From the NCBI GenBank assembly GCA_019747895.1, contig JAIEQF010000020.1:1-64000 (forward strand): a stretch of DNA of 64,000 nucleotides, given 5' to 3'. The notes beneath the pieces were generated by a model. The model made no database searches, had not been told where the DNA came from, and worked only from the letters and a program-made list of their open reading frames with translations. This document shows, piece by piece, positions 9,021-16,547 of this stretch. This DNA comes from Chthoniobacterales bacterium (GTDB taxonomy: Bacteria > Verrucomicrobiota > Verrucomicrobiia > Chthoniobacterales > UBA6821). The position numbers and the translations under genes were made by a program. The first letter of the stretch is position 1. Each line of letters opens with the position of its first letter.

Positions 9021-9049
9021 AGTATCAGCTAATGATAATAAAATATCAA
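9021..9049 (-). promoter_or_regulatory. Promoter of the SUMF1-fold gene
   Basis: On the minus strand TTGATA (9049-9044), 17 nt, then GATACT (9026-9021). The predicted start is 2-4 nt before the ATG at 9011, so the leader is nearly absent. The -35 lies inside a large AT-rich palindrome (9028-9078). Confidence 0.5.
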
Positions 9050-9078
9050 TAATTTAATGATATTTTGTTATCATTAAC
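9028..9078. repeat. AT-rich palindrome between the nrdR operon and the SUMF1 gene
   Basis: GCTAATGATAATAAAATATC (from 9028) and the arm starting AATGATATTTTGTTATCATT (to about 9077) are inverted with about three mismatches and only a few bases of loop. It overlaps the promoter of the downstream gene and follows the last gene of the nrdR pair, so it could be an operator or a terminator hairpin. Confidence 0.55.
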
Positions 9079-9092
9079 TCCTAACTGCTCCA

Positions 9093-9665
9093 CTAAACAA
9101 TTCTAATCTCAAGAGACCGAGATGGGTTTCGTTTTGTTTCCCATGAAGATGCGATCCCACAGATGCGAATATAATTCACAATTTGCTGCTTGGTTTCTTT
9201 GCGACCGAGACGCTTGCGATGGAAGAGATGACGCAGGGAGGCATCTAAGCCGTAAATTTCAAGTTGTTCTGTTGAGGACTGGGCTACTTTTTCAAGACGC
9301 TTTTTGAGGAGTTGAAAAAAAAGAAGTTCATAACCTTCGCCAGCTTCTTTAGCGAGTTCAAGAAGCGAGAGAGTTGTCGGCGGAGGTGGAAGAAAAAAAG
9401 CAGCAGCAAGATCAGAAAATCTCAGCGAGAGGAGAAGTTGTTTGATGATCGTTTCTAGTTCGGCAATGCTGATCGCGCTTCCACTCCACTCGCGTCGCAA
9501 ATAAAGTTCCACGCTTTCAGCAAGCTCATGAGCAAACCACCAGCAGCCGTAGCCTTGTGCAGAAGCTGTTGTTTGCAATGCATTTTTAATCCATGATTTT
9601 TGAAATGAGAAAGCCGATCCGTTGGGGAGCGTAATGAGAGGCAGGCCGTGGAGTAGTGCGATCAT
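9093..9665 (-). CDS. Conserved-looking hypothetical protein in the nrdR operon
   Basis: A 190-residue protein, Leu- and Glu-rich and probably helical, with GYGCWWFAHELAESVELYLRR in its first half and a basic segment LFHRKRLGRKETKQQIVNYI near the C-terminus. I do not recognise the family. It starts 3 bp after the nrdR stop codon, so it is almost certainly cotranscribed. The C-terminal basic helix could bind nucleic acid, but nothing firmer can be said. Confidence 0.7.
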   Translation of the reverse strand: MIALLHGLPLITLPNGSAFSFQKSWIKNALQTTASAQGYGCWWFAHELAESVELYLRREWSGSAISIAELETIIKQLLLSLRFSDLAAAFFLPPPPTTLSLLELAKEAGEGYELLFFQLLKKRLEKVAQSSTEQLEIYGLDASLRHLFHRKRLGRKETKQQIVNYIRICGIASSWETKRNPSRSLEIRIV

Positions 9666-9668
9666 TCC

Positions 9669-10160
9669 TCAGGTTGCAGGTTGCAGGTTGCAGGCTGTAG
9701 GTTGCAGTGCTACTTTTTTCAGTGATTCAATTTCTTCAATGAAGGCACCGATCTCTTCGAACCGCCGATAAACAGAGGCGTAGCGGACATAAGCAACCGG
9801 ATCGAGATGGCGTAGCTGTTCCATGACCTGGTCGCCAATGAATTTTGTGGGGACTTCACGTTGGTGAAAAGAGTCTAAATGATTCAAGACAGCAGAGACG
9901 GCTTGCTCCATCATTTCCAGGGCAACCGGGCGCTTTTCACAAGCTTTCAAAAAACTAGTGAGGAGTTTTTGACGATCAAGATGTTCGCGACGACCATCGC
10001 GCTTGATGACGAATGTTTCGAGATGCTCAATTTCTTCGTAGGTTGTGAAGCGATGAGCGCACCCTAAACATTCGCGGCGACGGCGGATGCTATTTCCTTC
10101 TTTGGAAAGGCGAGAATCAATGACTTTATCATCAACAGAATTACATTTAGGGCACAACAT
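9669..10160 (-). CDS. nrdR: Transcriptional repressor NrdR
   Basis: NrdR senses ATP/dATP and represses ribonucleotide reductase genes by binding NrdR boxes. The zinc ribbon is intact (Cys3, Cys6, Cys31, Cys34; MLCPKC and ECLGC), followed by the ATP-cone (about residues 48-138, with FVIKRDGRREHLDRQKL). The 163-residue length is typical or slightly long. The last 12 residues (LQPTACNLQPAT) and the stop codon are encoded by a CCTGCAA heptamer arm at 9670-9707, so the tail is repeat-derived. No nrd genes or clear NrdR boxes were noticed in the window. Confidence 0.95.
   Translation of the reverse strand: MLCPKCNSVDDKVIDSRLSKEGNSIRRRRECLGCAHRFTTYEEIEHLETFVIKRDGRREHLDRQKLLTSFLKACEKRPVALEMMEQAVSAVLNHLDSFHQREVPTKFIGDQVMEQLRHLDPVAYVRYASVYRRFEEIGAFIEEIESLKKVALQPTACNLQPAT
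9670..9707. repeat. CCTGCAA-type heptamer arm at the nrdR 3' end
   Basis: Five degenerate tandem copies of GGTTGCA (GGTTGCA, GGTTGCA, GGTTGCA, GGCTGTA, GGTTGCA). The array encodes the C-terminal tail of NrdR and overlaps its stop. Confidence 0.75.
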
Positions 10161-10215
10161 GGTGTTTCAAAAAGAAGAACTCATGAAGAGTTGACGCAAG
10201 ATGTTGTGCCGTCAA

Positions 10216-10412
10216 GAAAATTAACCACGAAAGAATGCAAGACAAAGAAAAAAATAGCCACAAAAGAACACAAAGAGCGCAAAAAAGAAATAACATCAAA
10301 CTTGCTGGTTGAAGCTCTGGCTTCATTTTAAAATAACTCAGCTTGTCAATTTGAGAGAGCGAGTTGCCGCTAGTTTTTTTCCTTTGTGCTCTTTTGTGGC
10401 TATTCCTCTTTT
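10216..10412. repeat. ACAAAGA-type inverted pair
   Basis: The left arm (about 10216-10287) contains AATTAACCACGAAAGAATGC and ATAGCCACAAAAGAACACAA. The right arm (10376-10412) contains CCTTTGTGCTCTTTTGTGGC and TATT. It lies between nrdR and tRNA-Asp. Confidence 0.75.
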
Positions 10413-10418
10413 TCCCTC

Positions 10419-10492
10419 CGGAGTCGACGGGACTCGAACCCGCAACCCCCGCCGTGACAGGGCGGTGCTCTAACCAATTGAGCTACGACTCC
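10419..10492 (-). tRNA. tRNA-Asp (GUC)
   Basis: Minus-strand cloverleaf: acceptor GGAGTCG/CGACTCC with discriminator G, D arm AGCTCAATTGGTTAGAGC, anticodon stem CCGCC/GGCGG with loop CTGTCAC (anticodon GTC). CCA is not encoded. Confidence 0.96.
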
Positions 10493-10619
10493 TAGGAAAA
10501 CTTCTCGTAAGAATAATACGAGGAAGAGATATCATCCACGCATTTTCTTTACAGGCAATCTTATTTTATCATTTTGTGAAAATTTTTTTCAAAAAAGAAT
10601 TTTTTGTCACTTGTTTCAT

Positions 10620-10648
10620 GCAGCCTGCAGCCTGTAACCTATGGCCTG
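10620..10648. repeat. CCTGCAG-type heptamer arm at the ubiD start
   Basis: Tandem words CAGCCTG, CAGCCTG, TAACCTA, TGGCCTG. The upstream in-frame ATG at 10641 lies within this array, which is why the next ATG (10653) is preferred for ubiD. Confidence 0.65.
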
Positions 10649-10652
10649 TTTT

Positions 10653-12116
10653 ATGTCCCATTCTTCTCTCTCTCATTTTTTAAAAAAACTCGAAGAGGCA
10701 GGAGAACTGCGTCGTATCAAGTCTCCCGTGGCTACAGAACTTCAAATTACGGAGCTTGCTGATCGTGAGATGAAATCTCCTGGAGGAGGAAAAGCATTAC
10801 TATTCGAGCAACCCACCGTTGATGGAACAGTTTCAAAATTTCCACTGGCCATTAATACAATGGGATCGCGGTGCAGAATGGCCATGGCTCTGGGGCGCGA
10901 GTCGGTGGACGATTTAGCAAAGCAGCTAGAATTTTTGATGAAAGCCAAGCCGCCGCAGTCCTTTCGCGATGGTGTGACGTTGCTGCGCCAAGGAATTGAC
11001 TTGCTTCACGCACGCCCACGGATGGTGAAGGATGCCCCGTGTCATGAAGTGATTCATTATTTTGATAACAACAAAAATAATTTTTCGCTGCACGATCTTC
11101 CGATTTTGAAATGCTGGCCGCAAGATGGAGGGCGCTTCATCACGCTTCCAACCGTCTATACCAAAGATCCTGACACGGGCGTGCGCAATGTTGGAATGTA
11201 TCGCATGCAAGTTTATGATAGCGCTACGACAGGAATGCATTGGCAAATCCATAAAGTTGGAGCACGTCACGGAAAGCGTTATTACGAGAGGGGAGAGCCG
11301 ATGCCTGTCGCCGTGGCCTTGGGAGGGGATCCTGTGCTGACGCTGGCAGCAACAGCGCCCCTGCCTGATGGGATTGATGAAATTCTTTTCGCTGGTTTTG
11401 CACGCAAGCGTTCTGTCGATCTCGTGAAGTGCCTCACGGTACCACTAGAGGTTCCTGCTGAAAGTGATTTCATTATCGAGGGGTTCGTCCATCCTGGCGA
11501 AACGAGGCCTGAGGGCCCATTCGGAGATCACACCGGTTTTTATACACCAGTTGATCATTATCCCGTTTTTCATGTGACGGCGATCACGCATCGACGCGAG
11601 GCGATCTACCCAGCAACGATTGTTGGCGTGCCACCGATGGAAGATTTTTATATTGGTGAAGCCAGCGTTCGGATTTTCTTGCCGATTTTTAAAATGAATT
11701 TTCCTGAGATTGTCGACATGGCTTTGCCGGCAGAAGGTGTCTTTCACAATTTAGTTTTTGTCAGCATTCGAAAGCAATATCCATGGCAGGCTTTCAAAAT
11801 CATGCATGGCCTCTGGGGAATGGGACAGATGATGTTTTCAAAATATATCATCATCGTCGATGAGGATTGCGATGTGCAAAATACCTCAGAGGTTCTCTTC
11901 CGACTTTGTGCGAATACCGATCCGCAGCGCGATAGCACGATTACCAAAAATCCAAGCGACAGTCTTGATCACGCTCCAACGCTAGCCAACATGGGATCGC
12001 ACATGGGGTTTGATGCGACGCGTAAACTTCCTGGCGAAGGCTACACACGTGGCTGGCCTGACTTGGTCAAGATGGATCCTGCCATCAAGCAGTGGGCGGA
12101 TCAGTTTGTGAGATAA
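10653..12116 (+). CDS. ubiD: UbiD family prenylated-FMN decarboxylase
   Basis: UbiD enzymes use prenylated FMN (made by UbiX) for reversible decarboxylation; the classical member removes the carboxyl of 3-polyprenyl-4-hydroxybenzoate in ubiquinone synthesis, with related roles in menaquinone routes. The protein is about 487 residues, normal length. The signature HPGETRPEGPFGDHTGFYTP lies near two thirds of the way along, with MHWQIHKVGARH in the substrate/cofactor region. The start is taken at 10653 (MSHSSLSHFLKKLEEAGEL) because the upstream ATG is repeat sequence. No ubiX or quinone genes adjoin it. Its 3' end overlaps the convergent GNAT gene by 32 bp. The substrate is not certain. Confidence 0.92.
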   Translation: MSHSSLSHFLKKLEEAGELRRIKSPVATELQITELADREMKSPGGGKALLFEQPTVDGTVSKFPLAINTMGSRCRMAMALGRESVDDLAKQLEFLMKAKPPQSFRDGVTLLRQGIDLLHARPRMVKDAPCHEVIHYFDNNKNNFSLHDLPILKCWPQDGGRFITLPTVYTKDPDTGVRNVGMYRMQVYDSATTGMHWQIHKVGARHGKRYYERGEPMPVAVALGGDPVLTLAATAPLPDGIDEILFAGFARKRSVDLVKCLTVPLEVPAESDFIIEGFVHPGETRPEGPFGDHTGFYTPVDHYPVFHVTAITHRREAIYPATIVGVPPMEDFYIGEASVRIFLPIFKMNFPEIVDMALPAEGVFHNLVFVSIRKQYPWQAFKIMHGLWGMGQMMFSKYIIIVDEDCDVQNTSEVLFRLCANTDPQRDSTITKNPSDSLDHAPTLANMGSHMGFDATRKLPGEGYTRGWPDLVKMDPAIKQWADQFVR

Positions 12117-12624
12117 AACGAGTGCGATAGCGCACTTCTTGAACTAAAACGTCCAAGATTTTTTCATAACGAGAAACTTCATCAGAATGCCAACCTGCTT
12201 GCCGATAGAAATGAATGGCTGGTTCATTTTTTGAAAGAACCCACAAGATGGCTTCTTGATAACCATCCTCCTTCAACGCTCCTACGCTTGCTGTTAAAAG
12301 TTGGTGTCCTAATCCATGGCGCCACCAATGAGGTGCAATGTAGATGGCGTAGATTTCACCTAGGTCGGAGAAGTCTCTTGAACGTCCAAAAGATGAAAAG
12401 CCCTGGACTTCATTTTTTGTTTTGATCACAAAAGTTTTTTGATCGCTTTTAGGAGAATCAAGTCTTTTTTGCCAAAGCTGTTGACGCTCAGAAATGTTGA
12501 GGCTGTCGAGGTAATTTTGGGAAATGAGTCCGCGATAGGCCTCCTGCCAGGCTTTCACGTGAATCGAGGCTATGACTGCAGCATCGTTTGGAGATGCCAG
12601 TCTTATTTGTAGTTGAGAAGACAT
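12085..12624 (-). CDS. GNAT family N-acetyltransferase
   Basis: A 179-residue single-domain acetyl-CoA-dependent acetyltransferase. The N-terminal pattern IRLASPNDAAVIASIHVKAW is typical, and the acetyl-CoA loop region reads IYIAPHWWRHGLGHQLL (about residues 92-108), matching the Q/R-x-x-G-x-G/A motif in relaxed form. The C-terminal HFYRQAGWH block is also typical. It starts directly after the squalene-synthase-like gene (abutting, same strand), so the two are probably cotranscribed. The acceptor substrate is unknown. Confidence 0.9.
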   Translation of the reverse strand: MSSQLQIRLASPNDAAVIASIHVKAWQEAYRGLISQNYLDSLNISERQQLWQKRLDSPKSDQKTFVIKTKNEVQGFSSFGRSRDFSDLGEIYAIYIAPHWWRHGLGHQLLTASVGALKEDGYQEAILWVLSKNEPAIHFYRQAGWHSDEVSRYEKILDVLVQEVRYRTRFISQTDPPTA

Positions 12625-13401
12625 CTAGGAAGTAAAATAAACATGCCATGCTAAGCACAACTTTTTTAAAAAGCTCACACGATAGCGCTGATGGAAAACA
12701 TCGTAGCGATCCCGTTGCATTTTTTCCAAGAGAGTTCGATAGATGGCTTCCATCAGGCGCGCGGGGCGCATGAGATGGCGCTCGCGAGATGACATTTTTT
12801 CCCAAGCAAGATCTGCTTTTGCAAAATAGGAGAGGGCGCGTTCTGCTTGATGATGGAAGAGATGTGTGGCTTGAGGTGAGGGAACTCCTCGAAGGATTTC
12901 TTCTGCCGTGACGTTGAAGCGCTCGAGATCTTCGAGTGGAATGTAAATTCTGTTTTGAGCGGAATCTTCAGCCACATCGCGGAGGATGTTGGTGAGTTGA
13001 AGAGCGATTCCCAAATTTTCTGCATACTTCTGAACGCTCGTCCCATCAGCTCCGAAGAGCTGTGCGCTCACAAGTCCTACTGCTGAAGCCACGCGCCATG
13101 CATAGAGGCGTAGTTCTTCAAATGTGGCATAGCGATTGATGGTAAAATCCATTTGCATGCCACGGATGATTTCATCAAGAAGTTTTTGATCGAGTTGATA
13201 GTGTTGAATGATATCTTCGAGGGACTCAAGAGAGGTTTTTAAAAAATTTTCTTTTTCAAATTGGGTTAATGAAGAGTGATCAACGCATTCATCAATGCTG
13301 TGACAAAATGTATAAAAACGAAGCGCATCTTTGCGTCGAGTCCATGGCAAAAGGTAGAGCGCGATAGCCAGATTGGATTTAATTGGAACAAAAAAATTCA
13401 C
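12625..13401 (-). CDS. Squalene/phytoene synthase family protein (HpnC/HpnD-like)
   Basis: A trans-isoprenyl diphosphate synthase that condenses two prenyl diphosphates head-to-head. The first Asp-rich region is CHSIDECVD (about residues 33-41) and the second is LTNILRDVAEDSAQNRIYIP. Length is 258, shorter than the usual 270-290, because about a dozen N-terminal residues before SNLAIALYLLPWTRR are missing. The only in-frame start is a GTG at 13401 within the repeat arm that begins at 13390, with a TAG further upstream, so the repeat supplies the start. Hopanoid or carotenoid partners are not in the window, so the product cannot be specified. Confidence 0.87.
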   Translation of the reverse strand: MNFFVPIKSNLAIALYLLPWTRRKDALRFYTFCHSIDECVDHSSLTQFEKENFLKTSLESLEDIIQHYQLDQKLLDEIIRGMQMDFTINRYATFEELRLYAWRVASAVGLVSAQLFGADGTSVQKYAENLGIALQLTNILRDVAEDSAQNRIYIPLEDLERFNVTAEEILRGVPSPQATHLFHHQAERALSYFAKADLAWEKMSSRERHLMRPARLMEAIYRTLLEKMQRDRYDVFHQRYRVSFLKKLCLAWHVYFTS

Positions 13402-13603
13402 AGGGATGGAAGCAATGGAAGGGATGAAGAAAGGCTATCAACTTTAGGCTGTAGGCTATAGAAAATTTTAGATCAAAACATAAATTAAAAAATTGAGTAA
13501 CATAATCGAGTTATTTTTTTGCCGAAGGCATTGCCTTGACCTACAGTCTACAGCCTACAGTCTTTTTCAATACCCATCGCTTCCATCCCTGTGAATTTCT
13601 TCC
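13390..13603. repeat. Nested inverted repeat: GGGATGGAAGC outside, CTACAGC heptamers inside
   Basis: Outer arms AATTCACAGGGATGGAAGC (from 13396) and CGCTTCCATCCCTGTGAATT (to about 13598) are inverted. Inner arms carry GTAGGCTATAG words (13448-13463) and CTACAGTCTACAGCCTACAG (13541-13560). A mini-hairpin AAGGC-ATT-GCCTT stands before the right inner arm. The element separates the squalene-synthase relative from pgsA and contains the start codon of the former. Confidence 0.8.
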
Positions 13604-13604
13604 T

Positions 13605-14183
13605 ATGACTTTACCTAATCAAATCACTATTGGGCGAATCTTGCTCATTCCGATTTTTGTTTTACTCGCTGTTTACTATGGCCACACCGTGGCGGCTGGA
13701 ACTCCCGACGAACACTTGCGTCTCGGAGCCATCATTGTTTTTGTTATGGCAGCCGTGAGTGATGGCATTGATGGCTGGTTGGCGCGTGCTTTCCATTCGA
13801 AATCTACCTTGGGAACTATGCTCGATCCTATTGCTGACAAGGGATTGATGTTAACGGCGATCATCACGTTGAGTGTGAGTAATTGGGATCGATCCTTGCC
13901 ATTTTGGTTTCCGGTAATTGTGATCACGCGTGACATTATTATCGTGGTCGGTTGGATGGTCCTTCATTTTTTAAATGATTATGTCGAAGTTCGTCCTAGT
14001 ATTCTTGGCAAGATAACAACCTTTTTCCAAATGCTGACAGTCGTCACGGTATTATTACAGTGGCCTCATTATGGCATTGTTGTTATCATCGCAGGGGTCA
14101 TGACTTTTTTAAGTGGTATCGGCTATATTCTCGATGGGATTCGGCTGTTGAAAATTAATGGTCATGATGGACCGCAGCTATAA
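13605..14183 (+). CDS. pgsA: CDP-diacylglycerol-glycerol-3-phosphate 3-phosphatidyltransferase
   Basis: PgsA makes phosphatidylglycerophosphate, the committed step to phosphatidylglycerol and cardiolipin, in the inner membrane. The CDP-alcohol phosphatidyltransferase motif D-G-x2-A-R-x8-G-x3-D-x3-D is exact (DGWLARAFHSKSTLGTMLDP and following AD). Several hydrophobic helices follow. The open frame extends upstream to 13536, but those 23 codons are repeat sequence; ATG at 13605 gives a normal 192-residue protein starting MTLPNQITIGRILLIP. No SD. Confidence 0.93.
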   Translation: MTLPNQITIGRILLIPIFVLLAVYYGHTVAAGTPDEHLRLGAIIVFVMAAVSDGIDGWLARAFHSKSTLGTMLDPIADKGLMLTAIITLSVSNWDRSLPFWFPVIVITRDIIIVVGWMVLHFLNDYVEVRPSILGKITTFFQMLTVVTVLLQWPHYGIVVIIAGVMTFLSGIGYILDGIRLLKINGHDGPQL

Positions 14184-14244
14184 ATACCACCGCTTTCAAC
14201 AGTGGCCGAATGCGGTTGATCGTATCCCCTAAAAAATAAATTCT

Positions 14245-15687
14245 ATGCACCGTGTAGCCATTGTTGGCCGACCTAATGTCGGAAAATCTTCCATTTTTAA
14301 TCGCCTTCTTGGACGACGGCTAGCCATTGTGTACGATCAGCCTGGCGTGACGCGCGATCGCTTAGCTGCCGTCTGTCATCAAGGAAAATTTCCTTTTGAA
14401 ATCATCGACACTGGTGGCATCGGTGACAATCCTGATCCAGAATTTGCCGAGGCAACGCACCTAGCGGCAGCAGCAGCGATTAAGTCTGCTGACCTGCTCT
14501 TATTCATTGTTGATGGGCAATCAGGGATGACTCCCGTTGATCAAGAGTTAGCAGATCAACTCCGCCGTAGTGGACGACCTCTTTTTTTAGTTGTTAATAA
14601 AATTGACGAACAAAAGCACACCTCCTTCCTAGATGATTTTTATCAGTTCGGTTTTACAACGGTGATGGGAATGAGTGCTGCTCATGGTCGTGGGATGAAT
14701 GATCTTTTAAAAGCGATCGAAGTGCAGCTTGGTGAAACAAAACAGGAAGAGGAAACAGGCGAAGTGGCAATTCCTAAATTAGCCATTGTTGGTCGACCTA
14801 ATGTCGGTAAATCATCACTCCTCAATAAACTTCTCGGAGAAGAGCGAAGTATTGTGAGTGAGATCTCTGGTACGACACGTGATGCGCTTGATGTGAACTG
14901 TGATTTACAAGGAACTCCTTATATTCTTGTCGACACGGCAGGATTGCGTCATCGCTCGCGCCCCGATACTTCGGTGGAAATTTTTAGTGCGATGCGGTCT
15001 GAAGAGGCTCTGCGCCGAGCGGACGTGGGTGTTTTGGTTTTGGATGCGACTGCTGGAGTGACGGCTCAAGACAAAAGAATTGCTGGGCTCTTGCAAGAAT
15101 CAATGAAGCCATGTCTGATCATTCTCAACAAATGGGATCTCATGCAAAAAGAGGATGGAGGACGCATGGCTCAGGGAGAGGAAGCACAGAAGATTCGCAA
15201 TGAACTTTTCTTTTTTGATTTTGCACCGATTATTTGTCTTTCAGCCAAGACCGGTCAAGATGTCAAGCGGCTGGCAATGGCGCTGGAAGAGGTGAGGCAG
15301 GCAGCTGAGATTCGGATTGGAACGGGAGAATTAAATCGATTTTTCAAACAGGTTTGGGAAAGTCAGCCGCCTCCTTCAAAAGGTGGTAGGCGTTTCAAGC
15401 TTCTCTACGCAACGCAGGTTGTTCCTGAAGTAAAACGACCTTTTCACCCGCCAGAATTTTTACTCTTCGTGAATAATGCTGATTTAATGACAGACGCCTA
15501 TCACAAACACCTTCTCCATACTATCCGTGATGAGTGGCCTTTTGCTGGGCTTCCTATCAGGTTGCGCCTGCAGGGGCGTCTCTCCCGCGAAGAGCAAGAT
15601 CGACGCAGTGGTTTTGATGGGACTTCTTCAACAAAAAAAGAGCAGACGCTGAAGAAGAATGCTAAGGGGAATCGACTGGGGGGCTAG
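14245..15687 (+). CDS. der: Ribosome-assembly GTPase Der (EngA)
   Basis: Der is the tandem-GTPase needed for 50S subunit maturation. Two full G domains are seen: [14 protein letters not shown] near residue 8 with DTGG and NKID, and [14 protein letters not shown] near residue 183 with DTAGL and NKWD. The C-terminal KH-like domain contains [20 protein letters not shown] and IRLRLQGR. The 480-residue length is within the family range. It follows pgsA by about 60 bp on the same strand and may be cotranscribed. No SD precedes the ATG. Confidence 0.97.
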   Translation: MHRVAIVGRPNVGKSSIFNRLLGRRLAIVYDQPGVTRDRLAAVCHQGKFPFEIIDTGGIGDNPDPEFAEATHLAAAAAIKSADLLLFIVDGQSGMTPVDQELADQLRRSGRPLFLVVNKIDEQKHTSFLDDFYQFGFTTVMGMSAAHGRGMNDLLKAIEVQLGETKQEEETGEVAIPKLAIVGRPNVGKSSLLNKLLGEERSIVSEISGTTRDALDVNCDLQGTPYILVDTAGLRHRSRPDTSVEIFSAMRSEEALRRADVGVLVLDATAGVTAQDKRIAGLLQESMKPCLIILNKWDLMQKEDGGRMAQGEEAQKIRNELFFFDFAPIICLSAKTGQDVKRLAMALEEVRQAAEIRIGTGELNRFFKQVWESQPPPSKGGRRFKLLYATQVVPEVKRPFHPPEFLLFVNNADLMTDAYHKHLLHTIRDEWPFAGLPIRLRLQGRLSREEQDRRSGFDGTSSTKKEQTLKKNAKGNRLGG

Positions 15688-15689
15688 CC

Positions 15690-15880
15690 GTAACTACCAA
15701 CGTTCCGTTGGTAGTTAGTTCGTAGTTGGTAGTTCGTGGTTTGTAGAAAATCTCATTAGTCAGTTTTTTAAAAAGATTTCCAAATTTCTACTAAACGAAC
15801 AATTCAATGTTGATTCACTCACAAAATTTACTACGAACTACCAACCACGAACTACGAACTGTGACTACCTTGGTAGTCAC
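15690..15880. repeat. CAACTAC-type inverted heptamer pair with mini-hairpins
   Basis: The left arm (15690-15746) holds GTAGTTG/GTAGTTC words and a mini-hairpin CCAACG-TTC-CGTTGG. The right arm (15829-15880) holds GAACTAC/CAACCAC words and ends in GTGACTACC-TT-GGTAGTCAC. The spacer is AT-rich. It lies between der and the promoter at 15884. Confidence 0.8.
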
Positions 15881-15883
15881 GTG

Positions 15884-15911
15884 TTGACAGAAAAAAGATG
15901 TTATCTAGAAT
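15884..15911 (+). promoter_or_regulatory. Strong sigma-70-type promoter
   Basis: A perfect TTGACA (15884-15889), 16 nt spacer and TAGAAT (15906-15911). Transcription would start near 15918, so the ATG at 15898 would be upstream of it. This selects the ATG at 15922 as the real start of the next gene and implies a nearly leaderless mRNA. Confidence 0.65.
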
Positions 15912-15921
15912 AACCGCTGCT

Positions 15922-16101
15922 ATGGAAATACTCCCACGTCCCATTTCTCCTACCGAAGCTGAAATCAAAGCAGAAGAGCAACAAATTCGTTGTATTCTTT
16001 TTGGAATGCCTCGTCTCTTTGTTTTTTCTTTGATGCTGCTTGTCATCATTACTGCAGTTGCGGTGGCTTATAATTTTAATGTGATGCAGTGGTTAGAATA
16101 A
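15922..16101 (+). CDS. Small single-pass membrane protein
   Basis: About 59 residues: a short acidic N-terminal part (SPTEAEIKAEEQQIRC), then one transmembrane helix (LFVFSLMLLVIITAVAVAYNF) and a short tail. The frame extends to an ATG at 15898, but that codon lies inside the promoter. It is followed after 12 bp by a c-type cytochrome gene, so it probably belongs to a small respiratory or electron-transfer unit, for instance as a cytochrome-oxidase accessory or anchor. I do not recognise the family. Confidence 0.65.
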   Translation: MEILPRPISPTEAEIKAEEQQIRCILFGMPRLFVFSLMLLVIITAVAVAYNFNVMQWLE

Positions 16102-16113
16102 ATTTTGCTTTGC

Positions 16114-16416
16114 ATGAAAAAGCTAAGCTGTTTATTAGCGCTACTGTTAGTTGCTAGAACAGTTGTTGGAAAAGCAACAGAACAAGAAGGGAGGGTTCTT
16201 TACGAAACGCGTTGCGCCATTTGTCATGGACTTGATGCCCCCGGTACTGGCCCGCTGGCTCATAAGAGTACGCCTCCAGCAAATGATTTTACTTCGGCTG
16301 CGTTTCAAAAACGATTGGCAGAAAATCCAGGCGTCATTGTTTCATCAGTAGTCTTGATTCCCAATGGAACGTTGATCCCAGAAACCCTGAAGAAAAATGG
16401 AGAGCGAGTGAGTTGA
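16114..16416 (+). CDS. Small monoheme cytochrome c-like protein
   Basis: About 100 residues. A signal peptide (MKKLSCLLALLLVARTVVG) precedes ATEQEGRVLYETRCAICHG, which carries one CxxCH heme-c site (CAICH). The mature protein of about 80 residues fits a class I cytochrome c, though no clear distal Met ligand block is visible: the only Met after the signal peptide is absent and the axial ligand may differ. The upstream frame starts 3 codons earlier at 16105; the ATG at 16114 gives a better signal peptide. Cotranscribed with the small membrane protein upstream. Periplasmic electron carrier is the likely role. Confidence 0.8.
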   Translation: MKKLSCLLALLLVARTVVGKATEQEGRVLYETRCAICHGLDAPGTGPLAHKSTPPANDFTSAAFQKRLAENPGVIVSSVVLIPNGTLIPETLKKNGERVS

Positions 16417-16496
16417 GAGCGCTTAACAAATATTTGATAGAGTTGATCAAGAAAGAAGCACGTTAGACTTTTAGAAAAAACCCTTCGTTTTTGAAT

Positions 16497-16537
16497 TTTT
16501 ACTCGTTACTCATTACAGCAAGCATTGCGTAGCAATG
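16497..16537. repeat. CTCATTA heptamer arm plus mini-hairpin
   Basis: TTTACTCGTTACTCATTAC is followed by the mini-hairpin CATTGC-GTA-GCAATG (16523-16537). It stands at the 3' side of two convergent genes, the cytochrome and pdxH. Confidence 0.6.
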
Positions 16538-16547
16538 ATCGCTAAGG

